Numbered from the stretch's first letter, positions 50,697-58,794 are shown. The stretch: DNA of 64,000 nt from an uncultured Chitinophagaceae bacterium (GCA_937907395.1 CALCII010000014.1:186001-250000), one strand, 5' to 3'. Notes: a model not told the origin generated them from the sequence alone. Program-made: numbers and translations.

Positions 50697-52232
50697 ATGA
50701 AATCGTTAAAACCCATTGATAGTTCTACTCAGGAAGAGAATCCGAAACAATCTGACAGGCGTGATTTTTTGAAATCGGTGGGTTTGGCGGGTTTAGGTTT
50801 GTCTGCCAGCCCTTTTATCATTTCTTCCTGCAATTCTGCAACAGAACCTGGTGAAAAAAAGTCTCCGGTTTTATCGGAAAAAAATATCCAGGAATTTCCA
50901 AAAGATTTTCTTTGGGGAACAGCAACGGCTTCTTACCAGGTGGAAGGCGCTGCAAATGAAGACGGTCGTGGCAAATCCATTTGGGATACGTTTTCACACA
51001 CACCGGGAAAGGTATTAAATAATGATAATGGAGACATTGCCTGTGATCATTATCATAAGTATAAAGAAGATCTCCAATTAGTAAAATCGTTGAATGCAAA
51101 GGCCTATCGCTTTTCCATATCCTGGTCTCGTATTTTTCCGGATGGAACAGGTTCGCCCAATCAAAAAGGACTTGATTTTTATAACCGGTTGGTAGATGAA
51201 ATGCTGGCCAATGGTATTGAACCCTATGCAACTTTGTATCATTGGGACCTACCGCAAACATTACAGGACAAGTATAAAGGCTGGCAATCAAAAGAAACAT
51301 CAAAAGCCTTTGCAGAGTATGCAGGTTTTATCGCAGGGAAATTAAGCGACCGTGTAAAGAATTTTTTTACACTTAATGAAATTTCAACGTTTATTGAATT
51401 GGGTTATGGTTATGGAGTTCATGCACCGGGTTTAAAATTATCGCAGGCAGAATTATACCAGGCAAGACATCATGCAGTTTTAGCACATGGGCTTGGGGTG
51501 CAGGCAATAAGGGCAAATGCAAAAGCAGGCACCAGAGTTGGTATTGCTGAAAATATTAAAGTGGCCGTACCCATTTTTGAAACACCTGAAAATATAAAAG
51601 CTGCTGAGATTGCTACACGGGAAATCAATGCCCGATACCTCACCGTTATTATGGAAGGAAAATATACCGATGTATATTTAAAAAAAGCCGGCGCCAATGC
51701 TCCAAAATTTACTGCAGATGAACTTAAAATCATCAGCAGCCCAACAGATTTTTGCGGTATCAATATTTATAATCCTGAACATTATGTAAAAGTCTCTTCG
51801 AATGAAGACGGATATGAAATAATTCCGTTTGCCAAATCACATCCCACCAGCACATCAGCCTGGGAACTGTTAGCACCAGAAACACTTTACTGGGGTGCAA
51901 CACATGCACACCAACTTTGGGGTGTAAAAGAAATTTATGTTACTGAAAATGGATACAGCAGCACAGATGAATTAACAAAAGACAAGCAGGTTTATGATAC
52001 AGACAGGGTAATGTTTTTGCGTGGTTATCTTTCACAACTACACAGAGCAACAACACAGGGAGTGCCCGTAAAAGGTTATTTCTACTGGAGCTTGCTTGAT
52101 AATTTTGAATGGGCTTATGGTTATGGTACCCGTTTTGGATTAGTGCATGTAGATTATAAAACACAACAGCGAACACCAAAATTAAGTGCAGAATACTTTA
52201 AAGCCATGGCCCAATATAATTCTGTTTTATAA
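50697..52232 (+). CDS. Tat-exported GH1 beta-glucosidase-type lipoprotein
   Basis: 511 residues. A twin-arginine signal, D20-R-R-D-F-L-K, followed by a hydrophobic stretch and IISSC (C46), predicts a Tat-exported lipoprotein. The GH1 barrel follows: FPKDFLWGTATASYQVEGA, acid/base E228 in TLNEI (usually TLNEP), nucleophile E417 in YVTENG, and WSLLDNFEWAYGYGTRFGLVHVDY near the end. It hydrolyses beta-glucosides at the cell surface or in the periplasm; Tat export suggests folding before transport. Its 5' end and promoter are duplicated at 45903-46088. Confidence 0.93.
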   Translation: MKSLKPIDSSTQEENPKQSDRRDFLKSVGLAGLGLSASPFIISSCNSATEPGEKKSPVLSEKNIQEFPKDFLWGTATASYQVEGAANEDGRGKSIWDTFSHTPGKVLNNDNGDIACDHYHKYKEDLQLVKSLNAKAYRFSISWSRIFPDGTGSPNQKGLDFYNRLVDEMLANGIEPYATLYHWDLPQTLQDKYKGWQSKETSKAFAEYAGFIAGKLSDRVKNFFTLNEISTFIELGYGYGVHAPGLKLSQAELYQARHHAVLAHGLGVQAIRANAKAGTRVGIAENIKVAVPIFETPENIKAAEIATREINARYLTVIMEGKYTDVYLKKAGANAPKFTADELKIISSPTDFCGINIYNPEHYVKVSSNEDGYEIIPFAKSHPTSTSAWELLAPETLYWGATHAHQLWGVKEIYVTENGYSSTDELTKDKQVYDTDRVMFLRGYLSQLHRATTQGVPVKGYFYWSLLDNFEWAYGYGTRFGLVHVDYKTQQRTPKLSAEYFKAMAQYNSVL

Positions 52233-52286
52233 TTTTTTTAAGTGAGGAATAGAAGGCACACAATCATCATCTAATTCAATTTTTTT

Positions 52287-52757
52287 ATGGCAACCATCAA
52301 CGAACGTATGACTGTAGAAATGGAAGGCGACTTTGTAGTATTCCTCATTGGCATGCGCATCAATAAATTCTGGAAAATTCACAAATGGCTTCCGGTGGCT
52401 GCGGCCATGCCCAAAATGCTGAAAGAACTTTCCATGAATCCGGAGAGCGGACTGCTTGGATTTCAGATTGCCGGCACCCTTCAGCCCGTAGTCATTCAAT
52501 ACTGGAAATCCTTTGAACACCTGGAAGCTTATGCCAAAGACCGTAACAGTGCGCACTATCCGGCATGGAAAGCATTTAACACCAACATCAGAAGCAACGG
52601 CGATGTGGGCATCTGGCACGAAACCTATCAAGTGAAAGCCGGCAACTATGAATGTGTGTACAACAATATGCCCAGGTACGGTTTGGGAAAAGTAGGCACA
52701 CTGGTTGCTGCAACCGGTAACAAAGCATCGGCTGCACAACGGATGATGAAAGGTTAA
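52287..52757 (+). CDS. DUF4188 (monooxygenase-like) family protein
   Basis: 156 residues. It has the family start INERMTVEMEGDFVVFLIGMRINKFWK, then MPKMLKEL, QPVVIQYWKSFEHLEAYAKD and a C-terminal ECVYNNMPRYGLGKVG. DUF4188 proteins have a dimeric ferredoxin-like (antibiotic-monooxygenase-like) fold and unknown substrates. It is 54 bp downstream of the GH1 gene. Confidence 0.88.
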   Translation: MATINERMTVEMEGDFVVFLIGMRINKFWKIHKWLPVAAAMPKMLKELSMNPESGLLGFQIAGTLQPVVIQYWKSFEHLEAYAKDRNSAHYPAWKAFNTNIRSNGDVGIWHETYQVKAGNYECVYNNMPRYGLGKVGTLVAATGNKASAAQRMMKG

Positions 52758-52822
52758 TTCCAGGCTACATCAACTGTATCTATGCAACGATCGTCACAAC
52801 TCAGAAACATACTTCTTCCATC

Positions 52823-52902
52823 TTGGTTTGTGAAGACACAAAACATACCGTGTGAAGTCTTTTTTAATAAAAAGGGCGGAAGAATAAACGTAATCACGGG
52901 TT
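52823..52902 (-). pseudogene. Relic of another RAYT/REP unit
   Basis: A decayed REP (TTGGTTTGTG-AAGA-CACAAAACAT, 52823-52846) lies next to about 42 bases (52857-52898) that match the RAYT 3' coding end at roughly 80 percent. On the minus strand this reads VITFILPPFLLKK against DYIYSSASFYEK. It is too short to be functional, and shows that RAYT units were present here before. Confidence 0.6.
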
Positions 52903-52952
52903 TTTCAGAGATGAATTCTTCCTTCAGATTATATTTATATAAACGCAATTGT

Positions 52953-53588
52953 ATGGACAATGCTCAACAGGCTGTTTCGGTCTTCAACAAATGGGCGAAA
53001 GAGTACCAGGAAAAATTTATGGATGTAGGCTTGTATGCCGGGCCTTTGGACTTCTTTTGCGCTGCAGTATCCACAGGTGAGCCACAAATACTGGAGCTGG
53101 CCTGCGGACCGGGCAATGTATCTAAGTACGTGCTGGACAAACGTCCCGATTTTCGGCTATACGGAACCGATTTATCTGAAAACATGATTGAACTGGCCCG
53201 GCAAAACAATCCTGCTGCTGAATTTGCCGTAATGGATTCAAGGGCTGCAAAAGAGCTCAACAAAACATTTGACGGTATTCTCATCTCCTTTCTGCTTCCT
53301 TATCTCAACTACCAGGAAACAGATGAACTGCTGGGCGATTGCTCCTCTGTGTTACAAAAAGACGGGCTCATTTATGTTTCCACCATAGAAGGGACTTATG
53401 AAAGTTCGGGCCTGCAACGAAACAGCAAAGGAGACCTTGTGTTTATGCATTATTATACAGAAGAAGACTTACAGTATTTTTTTGACAAGCACCATCTTAC
53501 CGTGCTGAAAAAAGATAAAATAAATTCTGTAATGGGAAATGGTACTGAAGTGGTTGACCTTGTATTTGTAGGAAAGAAATTGGCATAA
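52953..53588 (+). CDS. Class I SAM-dependent methyltransferase
   Basis: I start it at ATG 52953 (MDNAQQAVSVFNKWAKEYQ); the longer frame from 52782 translates a RAYT relic and is not conserved. The 211-residue product has ILELACGPGNVSKYVL (motif I, SAM binding), LYGTDLSENMIELARQNNP and a later FDGILISFLLPYLNYQE strand. It is a generic small-molecule methyltransferase of the MT11/25 type. The substrate is unknown. Confidence 0.87.
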   Translation: MDNAQQAVSVFNKWAKEYQEKFMDVGLYAGPLDFFCAAVSTGEPQILELACGPGNVSKYVLDKRPDFRLYGTDLSENMIELARQNNPAAEFAVMDSRAAKELNKTFDGILISFLLPYLNYQETDELLGDCSSVLQKDGLIYVSTIEGTYESSGLQRNSKGDLVFMHYYTEEDLQYFFDKHHLTVLKKDKINSVMGNGTEVVDLVFVGKKLA

Positions 53589-53591
53589 AAA

Positions 53592-53613
53592 AACCGCAAC
53601 AGTTGTTGCGGTT
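53592..53613 (-). terminator. Hairpin between convergent genes
   Basis: AACCGCAACA (53592-53601) and TGTTGCGGTT (53604-53613) form a perfect 10-bp stem with a very short loop. An A run on its left (T run on the minus strand) marks it as a terminator of the minus-strand gene that ends at 53634, and it may serve the methyltransferase gene too. Confidence 0.78.
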
Positions 53614-53633
53614 CGGGTAATAAAAGCACAGGT

Positions 53634-54353
53634 TTATTTTGAGCTGAGATCAGTACGTAAGTACAAGAGTTCACTCCATCTGCGTTCCACATACTTCGCA
53701 TAATCGGCCAGGTAATAATCCCAGGAGCCGGCGCCGTTTGCTTCATTGTAACGTTCATCCATAGGTTTGCGGAAACCCGTAGCCAATTCTTTTAATCCAC
53801 CTTTCAAGCGGGTAACCGTAACAATTTGCGGTTCACCGGATACGGCCGACTCATACACGGCCACACTTTCATTGCCCAGTGTCCATGCTTTTTTCATTTT
53901 CATTACCATGTCTCTCACATTACCCAGGTAGCCGGGCTTGGGATACATATGATTAATAATGATTTTATCTGCATAATCAGTAATGCCAACGGTGCTCATG
54001 TTTTCACGAAAAACAGAAAACGTAACCGAACCCCGGTCTGTCGTGTACACTGCTATATTTTTATTCCAGTCGTTGGTATGTTCTGTACCAAGATCACCAC
54101 GGCCATCAAATGTTTCCCATGCCAAAGGGCCTTCGGTAATATGATAGCCTCCGGCATCGGGGCCTGTTTGTATTTCAAACACCCGCCATTTCCAATCGCC
54201 GGTATGGTATTTCTGAGCATGTGCAGCAAGCCCCTTTTCAAATTCAGCCACTTTATCCGGCTTTGGAAATACCCGGTTGGCTTGTACTACATTTTTGTTT
54301 TGCGCCATTACCAATACAGGTAATAGCAGCACGAGGAGAAACATTTTCTTCAT
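53634..54353 (-). CDS. Secreted hypothetical protein, possibly dimeric ferredoxin-like
   Basis: 239 residues with a signal peptide (MKKMFLLVLLLPVLVMAQ). VVQANRVFPKPDKVAEFEKGLAAHAQKYHTGDWKWRVFEIQTG resembles the first half of a dimeric alpha/beta barrel (NIPSNAP/ABM-like), and a second similar unit starts at about residue 130 (IIINHMYPKPGYLGNVRDMV). That suggests an internal duplication of the fold. No catalytic residues are recognised. Confidence 0.68.
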   Translation of the reverse strand: MKKMFLLVLLLPVLVMAQNKNVVQANRVFPKPDKVAEFEKGLAAHAQKYHTGDWKWRVFEIQTGPDAGGYHITEGPLAWETFDGRGDLGTEHTNDWNKNIAVYTTDRGSVTFSVFRENMSTVGITDYADKIIINHMYPKPGYLGNVRDMVMKMKKAWTLGNESVAVYESAVSGEPQIVTVTRLKGGLKELATGFRKPMDERYNEANGAGSWDYYLADYAKYVERRWSELLYLRTDLSSK

Positions 54354-54591
54354 GTTGATTTTGGTTTGATAATTAAGAAAAAAAGGACGGAAAAAAAGGA
54401 AATGTGACCGAAGAAGAAATAAGATAAAAACAATAAACTGTAAATCAAAGCCCGGCTGCTGATTTATTTTGGCAAACCTGACATACCCTGTGAAACAGTT
54501 TTGTTTAAGTTTCTATGTATTGATTTAAAAAATCCAAATACACAAATTGAAAATGAGAAATCCATTTATTATTTTGTTGTAAACACCTTTT
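54354..54591. promoter_or_regulatory. Divergent intergenic region
   Basis: Between the secreted protein gene and the DUF2255-like gene. It is AT-rich, with no gene or clear consensus promoter seen. Confidence 0.3.
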
Positions 54592-54981
54592 ATGCCTGTA
54601 AGCCTTTTTCCATCGAGCTTCTATGAACACCTGAAACAAAACACCCTCACCGGAATTAAAGGAGGAACCAGTAGAAGTGGTTTTCTCAGCATCTGGATGG
54701 TGGAAGTGGAAAAACGTGTATTTGCCCGGAGCTGGGGCAAAAGTGAACGCAGCTGGTTCACTGCTTTGCAACAGGAGGGATTGGGAGAAATTCAATATGG
54801 ATACCAGGTGCTGCCCATTATAGGAAAAGTTTGTACCGATCCCGAAATGAATAAAAAAATAAATGCTGCTTACCTGAAACGTTATTCCTCGCCGGAAAAC
54901 ATTGTGTATGCAAAAGCTATTACTCAGCCGGAGTACGTGAATTATACCATGGAATTGATTTTCACAGGAATACTGTCCTGA
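54592..54981 (+). CDS. DUF2255-like small protein
   Basis: 129 residues, soluble. GIKGGTSRSGFLSIWMVEVEKRVFARSWGKSERSWFTAL (about 22-60) matches the DUF2255/nitroreductase-like split-barrel pattern (R-T-x-S-G...W-V-x-V...V-Y-V-R-S...W-x-x-x-L). Function unknown. It is a single gene with no close partner. Confidence 0.65.
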   Translation: MPVSLFPSSFYEHLKQNTLTGIKGGTSRSGFLSIWMVEVEKRVFARSWGKSERSWFTALQQEGLGEIQYGYQVLPIIGKVCTDPEMNKKINAAYLKRYSSPENIVYAKAITQPEYVNYTMELIFTGILS

Positions 54982-55136
54982 TACTTTATTCATTACTATC
55001 ATCACACAACCCGGTGTGCCGGGCAAATACAGTCCACTGAAATTAGTACCATCGGTTACATTTTTCTTCCGGCGGGCTCATTTGTTAATACGTTGTTTTA
55101 CTATATGAATTCTCAAACCTGCACATTACTTTTATT

Positions 55137-55679
55137 GTGCTCATGATTATCATTGCCAAAAACGGAAAACCAGTTTACCTGCGAAGGCTCAACTATAGTG
55201 ACCTCAGCAATCTGCAGAATTATTTACAAGGACTAAGTACAGAAACCCGGAACCGGTTTGGTCCGCATGGCTACGATCCCGACTCTTTCAATTCTTTTTA
55301 TACCAACCATCTCAACATCGGCTACATTGCACACGAACCCGGCAGCAATGAAATCATTGGCTACTCCATAATACGGATGGGTTTTCTGGAGCATGATGCA
55401 GCCCGTTTACAATCCTACGGACTCACACTCAGTCATGAAACAGATTGCACCTATGCACCTTCTGTTACCGATCGCTGGCAAAGCCTTGGTATTGGTAACG
55501 GGTTGTTTCAATACATCCTGAGCGAATTGCATCTCACGCCTGTAAAACGCATCATTCTCTGGGGCGGCGTACAAACATCCAATGAAACAGCCATCAGCTT
55601 CTATCGCAAAAAAGGCTTTCGTATCCTTGGCACATTCGATTACAATGGCGGGAACTATGATATGGTGATGGACCTCTGA
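55137..55679 (+). CDS. GNAT-family N-acetyltransferase
   Basis: 180 residues. It has VYLRRLNYSDLSNL at the start, DRWQSLGIGNGLFQYIL (acetyl-CoA binding, Q-x-x-G-I-G/N-G) and ISFYRKKGFRILG at the end. The ATG six bases later (55143) is an equally good start. The substrate is unknown. Confidence 0.85.
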   Translation: MLMIIIAKNGKPVYLRRLNYSDLSNLQNYLQGLSTETRNRFGPHGYDPDSFNSFYTNHLNIGYIAHEPGSNEIIGYSIIRMGFLEHDAARLQSYGLTLSHETDCTYAPSVTDRWQSLGIGNGLFQYILSELHLTPVKRIILWGGVQTSNETAISFYRKKGFRILGTFDYNGGNYDMVMDL

Positions 55680-55711
55680 CCCCCCTTTTAAAAATAAATT
55701 GTAAAAAAAAC

Positions 55712-55757
55712 TTGCGAAACCAAATAGTTGCACATATATTTGCAACCGAACGGTTTC
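55712..55757 (+). promoter_or_regulatory. Promoter with nested dyad operator of the ArsR-SRPBCC operon
   Basis: TTG (55712-55714), 20 bases, TATATTTG (55735-55742). Two inverted pairs share one centre, between 55736 and 55737: GAAACC (55716-55721) with GGTTTC (55752-55757), and GTTGCA (55727-55732) with TGCAAC (55741-55746). The 42-bp dyad covers the spacer and -7 box, a good position for autorepression by the ArsR-type protein encoded 17 bp downstream. Confidence 0.7.
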
Positions 55758-55773
55758 ACAAAATAAAAGTATT

Positions 55774-56094
55774 ATGAGACGAGATGTATTTCAGGCCATT
55801 GCCGATCCCACCCGCCGGGCTATCATAACCCTGATTGCACTGCAGGCTATGACGCCCAATGCGATTGCAGAAAATTTTAATACCTCACGGCAGGCCGTAT
55901 CCAAACACCTGCGCATCTTAACCGAGTGCGAACTCGTTTCACAAAAGCAGGATGGAAGAGAAATTTATTACCAGCTTAACATTCAAAAAATGAAAGAAAT
56001 CGATAAATGGCTGAGCCAGTTCCGCAAAATATGGGAAACAAGGTTCAATCAGCTGGATCATGTTTTATCAACTATTAAAAACAAGAAAAAATGA
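55774..56094 (+). CDS. ArsR-family winged-helix repressor (SRPBCC-associated type)
   Basis: 106 residues. MRRDVFQAIADPTRRAIITLIA is the classic ArsR start; NAIAENFNTSRQAVSKHLRIL is the DNA-recognition helix region (about 34-54). No metal-binding cysteine cluster is present. Regulators of this type usually precede an AHSA1/SRPBCC gene, as here, where ATGA overlaps the stop (four bases). It is predicted to repress its own operon through the dyad upstream. Confidence 0.92.
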   Translation: MRRDVFQAIADPTRRAIITLIALQAMTPNAIAENFNTSRQAVSKHLRILTECELVSQKQDGREIYYQLNIQKMKEIDKWLSQFRKIWETRFNQLDHVLSTIKNKKK

Positions 56095-57056
56095 CACCGC
56101 ATCTGCACTTTGATTTTACTGTTAACAAAGACAACAACACCATACACGTAGAACGGGAATTTGCCGCCGGTCTTCCGTTGGTATGGGATGCATGGACCAC
56201 ACCTGAACTACTGGATCAGTGGTGGGCACCAAAGCCCTATCGTGTGGAAACAAAAACCATGGATTTCCGTACAGGCGGACATTGGTTCTATGCCATGATT
56301 TCTCCTGAGAATGTGGCGCATTGGTGCCGGGCCGATTACAGCCTGGTGGAACAACATAAAGCATTTTCAGGTTTGGATGCTTTTTGTGACGAAGAAGGAA
56401 ACATCAATGAAGATTTTCCACGTTCCAACTGGAATGTATCATTCGCCGAAACAGGTGAACACACAAGCGTAAACATCACCATTGGTTATCAATCATTGGC
56501 AGATCTTGAAAAAATAATTGAACTCGGATTTAAAGAAGGCTTCACCATGGCATTGGGCAACCTTGATCAATACATTGAATCACAGTTCCTGTTGCGCAAA
56601 CAAATGAAACCCGATAATAAAGCAAGAGTGTGTACCTATCTCAATTTTCCGGGCAATACAGAAGAAGCTTTTTTATTTTATCAATCGGTATTCAAAACAG
56701 AATTTGTTGCAAACGGTATTCAGCGGTTTGGTGATTTACCGGCCGATGCCAATCAGCCACCTATGGCAGATGCAGTAAAGAACATGGTGTTGCATGTGGA
56801 ACTTCCCATTACCGCCAATCACATTCTGATGGGTACCGATGCGCCAAAAGAAATGGGCTTCACGGTTACACAAGGCAATAACATGCACATCAGCCTGGAA
56901 CCCGATACAAGAGCTGAAGCAAAGCGATTGTTTGAAGGGTTGTCTGCCGGCGGAAACATTTCCATGCCGCTGCAGGATATGTTCTGGGGAGCTTACTTTG
57001 GATCGTTTACAGATCGCTACGGCATTAACTGGATGATCAATTGCCAGGCGAAGTAG
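56091..57056 (+). CDS. SRPBCC (AHSA1-like) and VOC/PhnB-like fusion protein
   Basis: 321 residues in two parts. Residues 1-165 form an AHSA1-type SRPBCC domain (HVEREFAAGLPLVWDAWTTPELLDQWWAP, then FRTGGHWFYAM). Residues about 178-320 form a VOC-like PhnB domain (CTYLNFPGNTEEAFLFYQSVFKTEF, then DMFWGAYFGSFTDRYGINWMINC). The two are usually separate neighbouring genes in Bacteroidota; here they are one chain. SRPBCC domains bind hydrophobic ligands, and PhnB-type VOC proteins bind small molecules of unknown kind. It is translationally coupled to the ArsR gene. Confidence 0.88.
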   Translation: MTPHLHFDFTVNKDNNTIHVEREFAAGLPLVWDAWTTPELLDQWWAPKPYRVETKTMDFRTGGHWFYAMISPENVAHWCRADYSLVEQHKAFSGLDAFCDEEGNINEDFPRSNWNVSFAETGEHTSVNITIGYQSLADLEKIIELGFKEGFTMALGNLDQYIESQFLLRKQMKPDNKARVCTYLNFPGNTEEAFLFYQSVFKTEFVANGIQRFGDLPADANQPPMADAVKNMVLHVELPITANHILMGTDAPKEMGFTVTQGNNMHISLEPDTRAEAKRLFEGLSAGGNISMPLQDMFWGAYFGSFTDRYGINWMINCQAK

Positions 57057-57076
57057 CACAGATCAACTTGTTTTAA

Positions 57077-57107
57077 AAGCTCCGTTTCAAAAGCGGGGCT
57101 TTTTTAT
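57077..57107 (+). terminator. Rho-independent terminator of the ArsR operon
   Basis: AAGCTCCG (57077-57084) pairs with CGGGGCTT (57094-57101, one T-G pair), followed by a T run, 20 bases past the stop. Confidence 0.85.
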
Positions 57108-57151
57108 TGTAAACTTTTTATCAGTTAAGTTTGTCGTCATTAAGCAACACA

Positions 57152-57724
57152 ATGGAACGGGTTTATATCACCGACAAAACATTTGAACACATTCAGTACG
57201 CCAAAGAACCTTTTGTAAAAGGCGATTATGATGGCTGCCATTTTAGATCCTGTGATTTATCCAACAGTGATTTATCGCACTGCACGTTTATTGATTGTAC
57301 GTTCACCGATTGCAACCTGAGCCTAGCTAAAATTGTACAAACATCGTTTCGTGATATTGTGTTTACCAATTGTAAACTAACCGGACTGCATTTTGATTAT
57401 TGTAATACAGGGTTATTCTCAGCTGCATTTGAAAACTGCAATCTCACACTCTCCTGTTTCTTTCAAATGAAACTGAAGAAAATCAACTTCACCGGCAGCA
57501 CTTTACATGAAACAGATTTTACAGAAGCTGATCTGAGCGAAGCCAACCTGGGCAACTGTGATTTATTCAAAGCTGTATTTGACCATACCATTCTGGAGAA
57601 AACAGATTTCCGTAATGCAGTAAACTTCAGCATTGATCCTGCAACGAACAAAATCAAAAAAGCGAAGTTCAATAAAGAAAATCTTTCAGGTCTGTTGGGT
57701 AACTATGATCTGGATATAAGTTAA
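57152..57724 (+). CDS. Pentapeptide-repeat protein
   Basis: 190 residues from ATG 57152; the TTG at 57131 is a weaker start. Repeats of the A/C-(D/N)-(L/F)-x-x type fill residues 25-155 (CDLSNSDLSHCTFIDCTFTDCNLS; FTEADLSEANLGNCDLFKAVF), forming a right-handed beta-helix like those of Qnr and McbG. The Qnr group protects DNA gyrase from quinolones, but most family members have no known role. It ends at a large hairpin shared with the regulator on the other strand. Confidence 0.87.
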   Translation: MERVYITDKTFEHIQYAKEPFVKGDYDGCHFRSCDLSNSDLSHCTFIDCTFTDCNLSLAKIVQTSFRDIVFTNCKLTGLHFDYCNTGLFSAAFENCNLTLSCFFQMKLKKINFTGSTLHETDFTEADLSEANLGNCDLFKAVFDHTILEKTDFRNAVNFSIDPATNKIKKAKFNKENLSGLLGNYDLDIS

Positions 57725-57725
57725 T

Positions 57726-57763
57726 CCCCCGGTGGGTCACCCCAAAGGGTGGCTCACCGGGGG
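57726..57763. terminator. Large GC-rich hairpin between convergent genes (repeat family)
   Basis: The left arm, CCCCCGGTGGGTCACCCC, pairs with GGGTGGCTCACCGGGGG around AAA, with few mismatches. It lies two bases past the pentapeptide gene stop and ends four bases before the regulator stop. A member of the same family stands at 61061-61090 in inverted orientation. Confidence 0.8.
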
Positions 57764-57767
57764 AAAG

Positions 57768-58658
57768 TTATCCCACTTCCAGTTTGTATCCTTTACCATG
57801 TATATTCACCAGCTTCACAGCAGGATCTTTTTCAAACTTTTTGCGCAGCTTCGAAATAAACACATCGAGACTTCTGCCCACAATCACACCTTCATCTTCC
57901 CACACTTCTTTCTGCAACCGGTTACGGTCAATCACTTTATTCACATTCGCAGAAAAGATGGTGAGCAGCTTTGCTTCTTTACTGGTAAGAATAATCTGTT
58001 CCTCATCCAGTAATAACAATTGTTGCCTGGTATCGAACCGGTATTTTCCAATAGGAACAAGATTGGATACATCTGTAACATCCGGCGACCAACTTTCCTG
58101 CACCGTTGCTTCTGTTGCAACAGGTTTCTTCAGCAACAGAAGCGCCAACCCGGCAGTGAGCAATACAATTGCCGAGAGCAATACCCAGGAAGGAATGAAA
58201 GAAGATTCTTCTTTAAAACGAATACTGATGGAATATTTTTTTGCCGGTTGCTCCCTTCCGCTGCAGGGAACCAGACTTTCCTGCCGCTGATGAGAAATCG
58301 CATAGCCAAAAATCACCTGTGATTGAACAGGCTCAATCACATTCACAATGTAATCGGATGGTAACTGGTTTTTATCAATCACCCTGTCGATAATCCGTAC
58401 CAGCGAATCGGGTGTGAATGCAAAAACAGACTCAAAGGGAATCAGGAATTCTGTTTCCGATAACTGTCTTACCGGCAGCACACGGGAAGTACTGTCGCCG
58501 GTATATAATAATAGCTGGTGGGCCACATCCCGCATCACAACGATTTCACGGGCCGCCTCAAATTCGGTTTTGCCCGTTTTTCGGGTGGCAAAAGCAACCA
58601 GCAACAAAAGCAGGCAGGCAGAAAAAAGGAGCAGTAATACCTTCCGGTTCATACTCAA
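57768..58658 (-). CDS. Membrane-tethered winged-helix transcription regulator (ToxR-like layout)
   Basis: 296 residues. The N-terminal hydrophobic segment (about 7-23) is followed by a probable periplasmic sensor domain (about 28-150), a second membrane helix (about 155-177, SWVLLSAIVLLTAGLALLLL) and a cytosolic linker. The last ~90 residues form an OmpR/PhoB-type winged helix (LTSKEAKLLTIFSANVNKVIDRNRLQKEVW then RSLDVFISKLRKKF and VNIHGKGYKL). It therefore senses outside and binds DNA inside without phosphotransfer, like ToxR or CadC but with the DNA-binding part at the C-terminus. It is divergent from a propeller lipoprotein (start codons 136 bp apart). Confidence 0.87.
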   Translation of the reverse strand: MSMNRKVLLLLFSACLLLLLVAFATRKTGKTEFEAAREIVVMRDVAHQLLLYTGDSTSRVLPVRQLSETEFLIPFESVFAFTPDSLVRIIDRVIDKNQLPSDYIVNVIEPVQSQVIFGYAISHQRQESLVPCSGREQPAKKYSISIRFKEESSFIPSWVLLSAIVLLTAGLALLLLKKPVATEATVQESWSPDVTDVSNLVPIGKYRFDTRQQLLLLDEEQIILTSKEAKLLTIFSANVNKVIDRNRLQKEVWEDEGVIVGRSLDVFISKLRKKFEKDPAVKLVNIHGKGYKLEVG

Positions 58659-58794
58659 AAATAGAATAATTACCAGCCCGATAACCGTATTTACATTTGT
58701 TTTACACTCCTTTACAATCTATTTACAGCTGTTTTACCATAAACCTCTGCGCATGATCGTACTTTGTTCACTCAAAGCATAAAATCTATTCACC

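Larger units (their letters stand above)
49874..50728. repeat. 855-bp direct duplication, copy B
   Basis: Matches copy A at 45233-46088 (offset 4641, later 4640). Here the sequence continues into the complete GH1 gene, so this copy is probably the original and copy A the duplicate. A broken REP-like sequence (TTTGGTTCATATCTTCAC, 49855) stands just before the left edge. Confidence 0.93.

Noticed and set aside
45233..50728. Composite transposon bounded by two insertion sequences
   Set aside because: The repeats carry REP hairpins and RAYT, not terminal inverted repeats with a DDE transposase, and the right copy continues into an intact gene. Segmental duplication explains the data better.
52782..52952. 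57-residue N-terminal extension of the methyltransferase
   Set aside because: The extension encodes REP and RAYT debris; ATG 52953 gives the normal length for the family.
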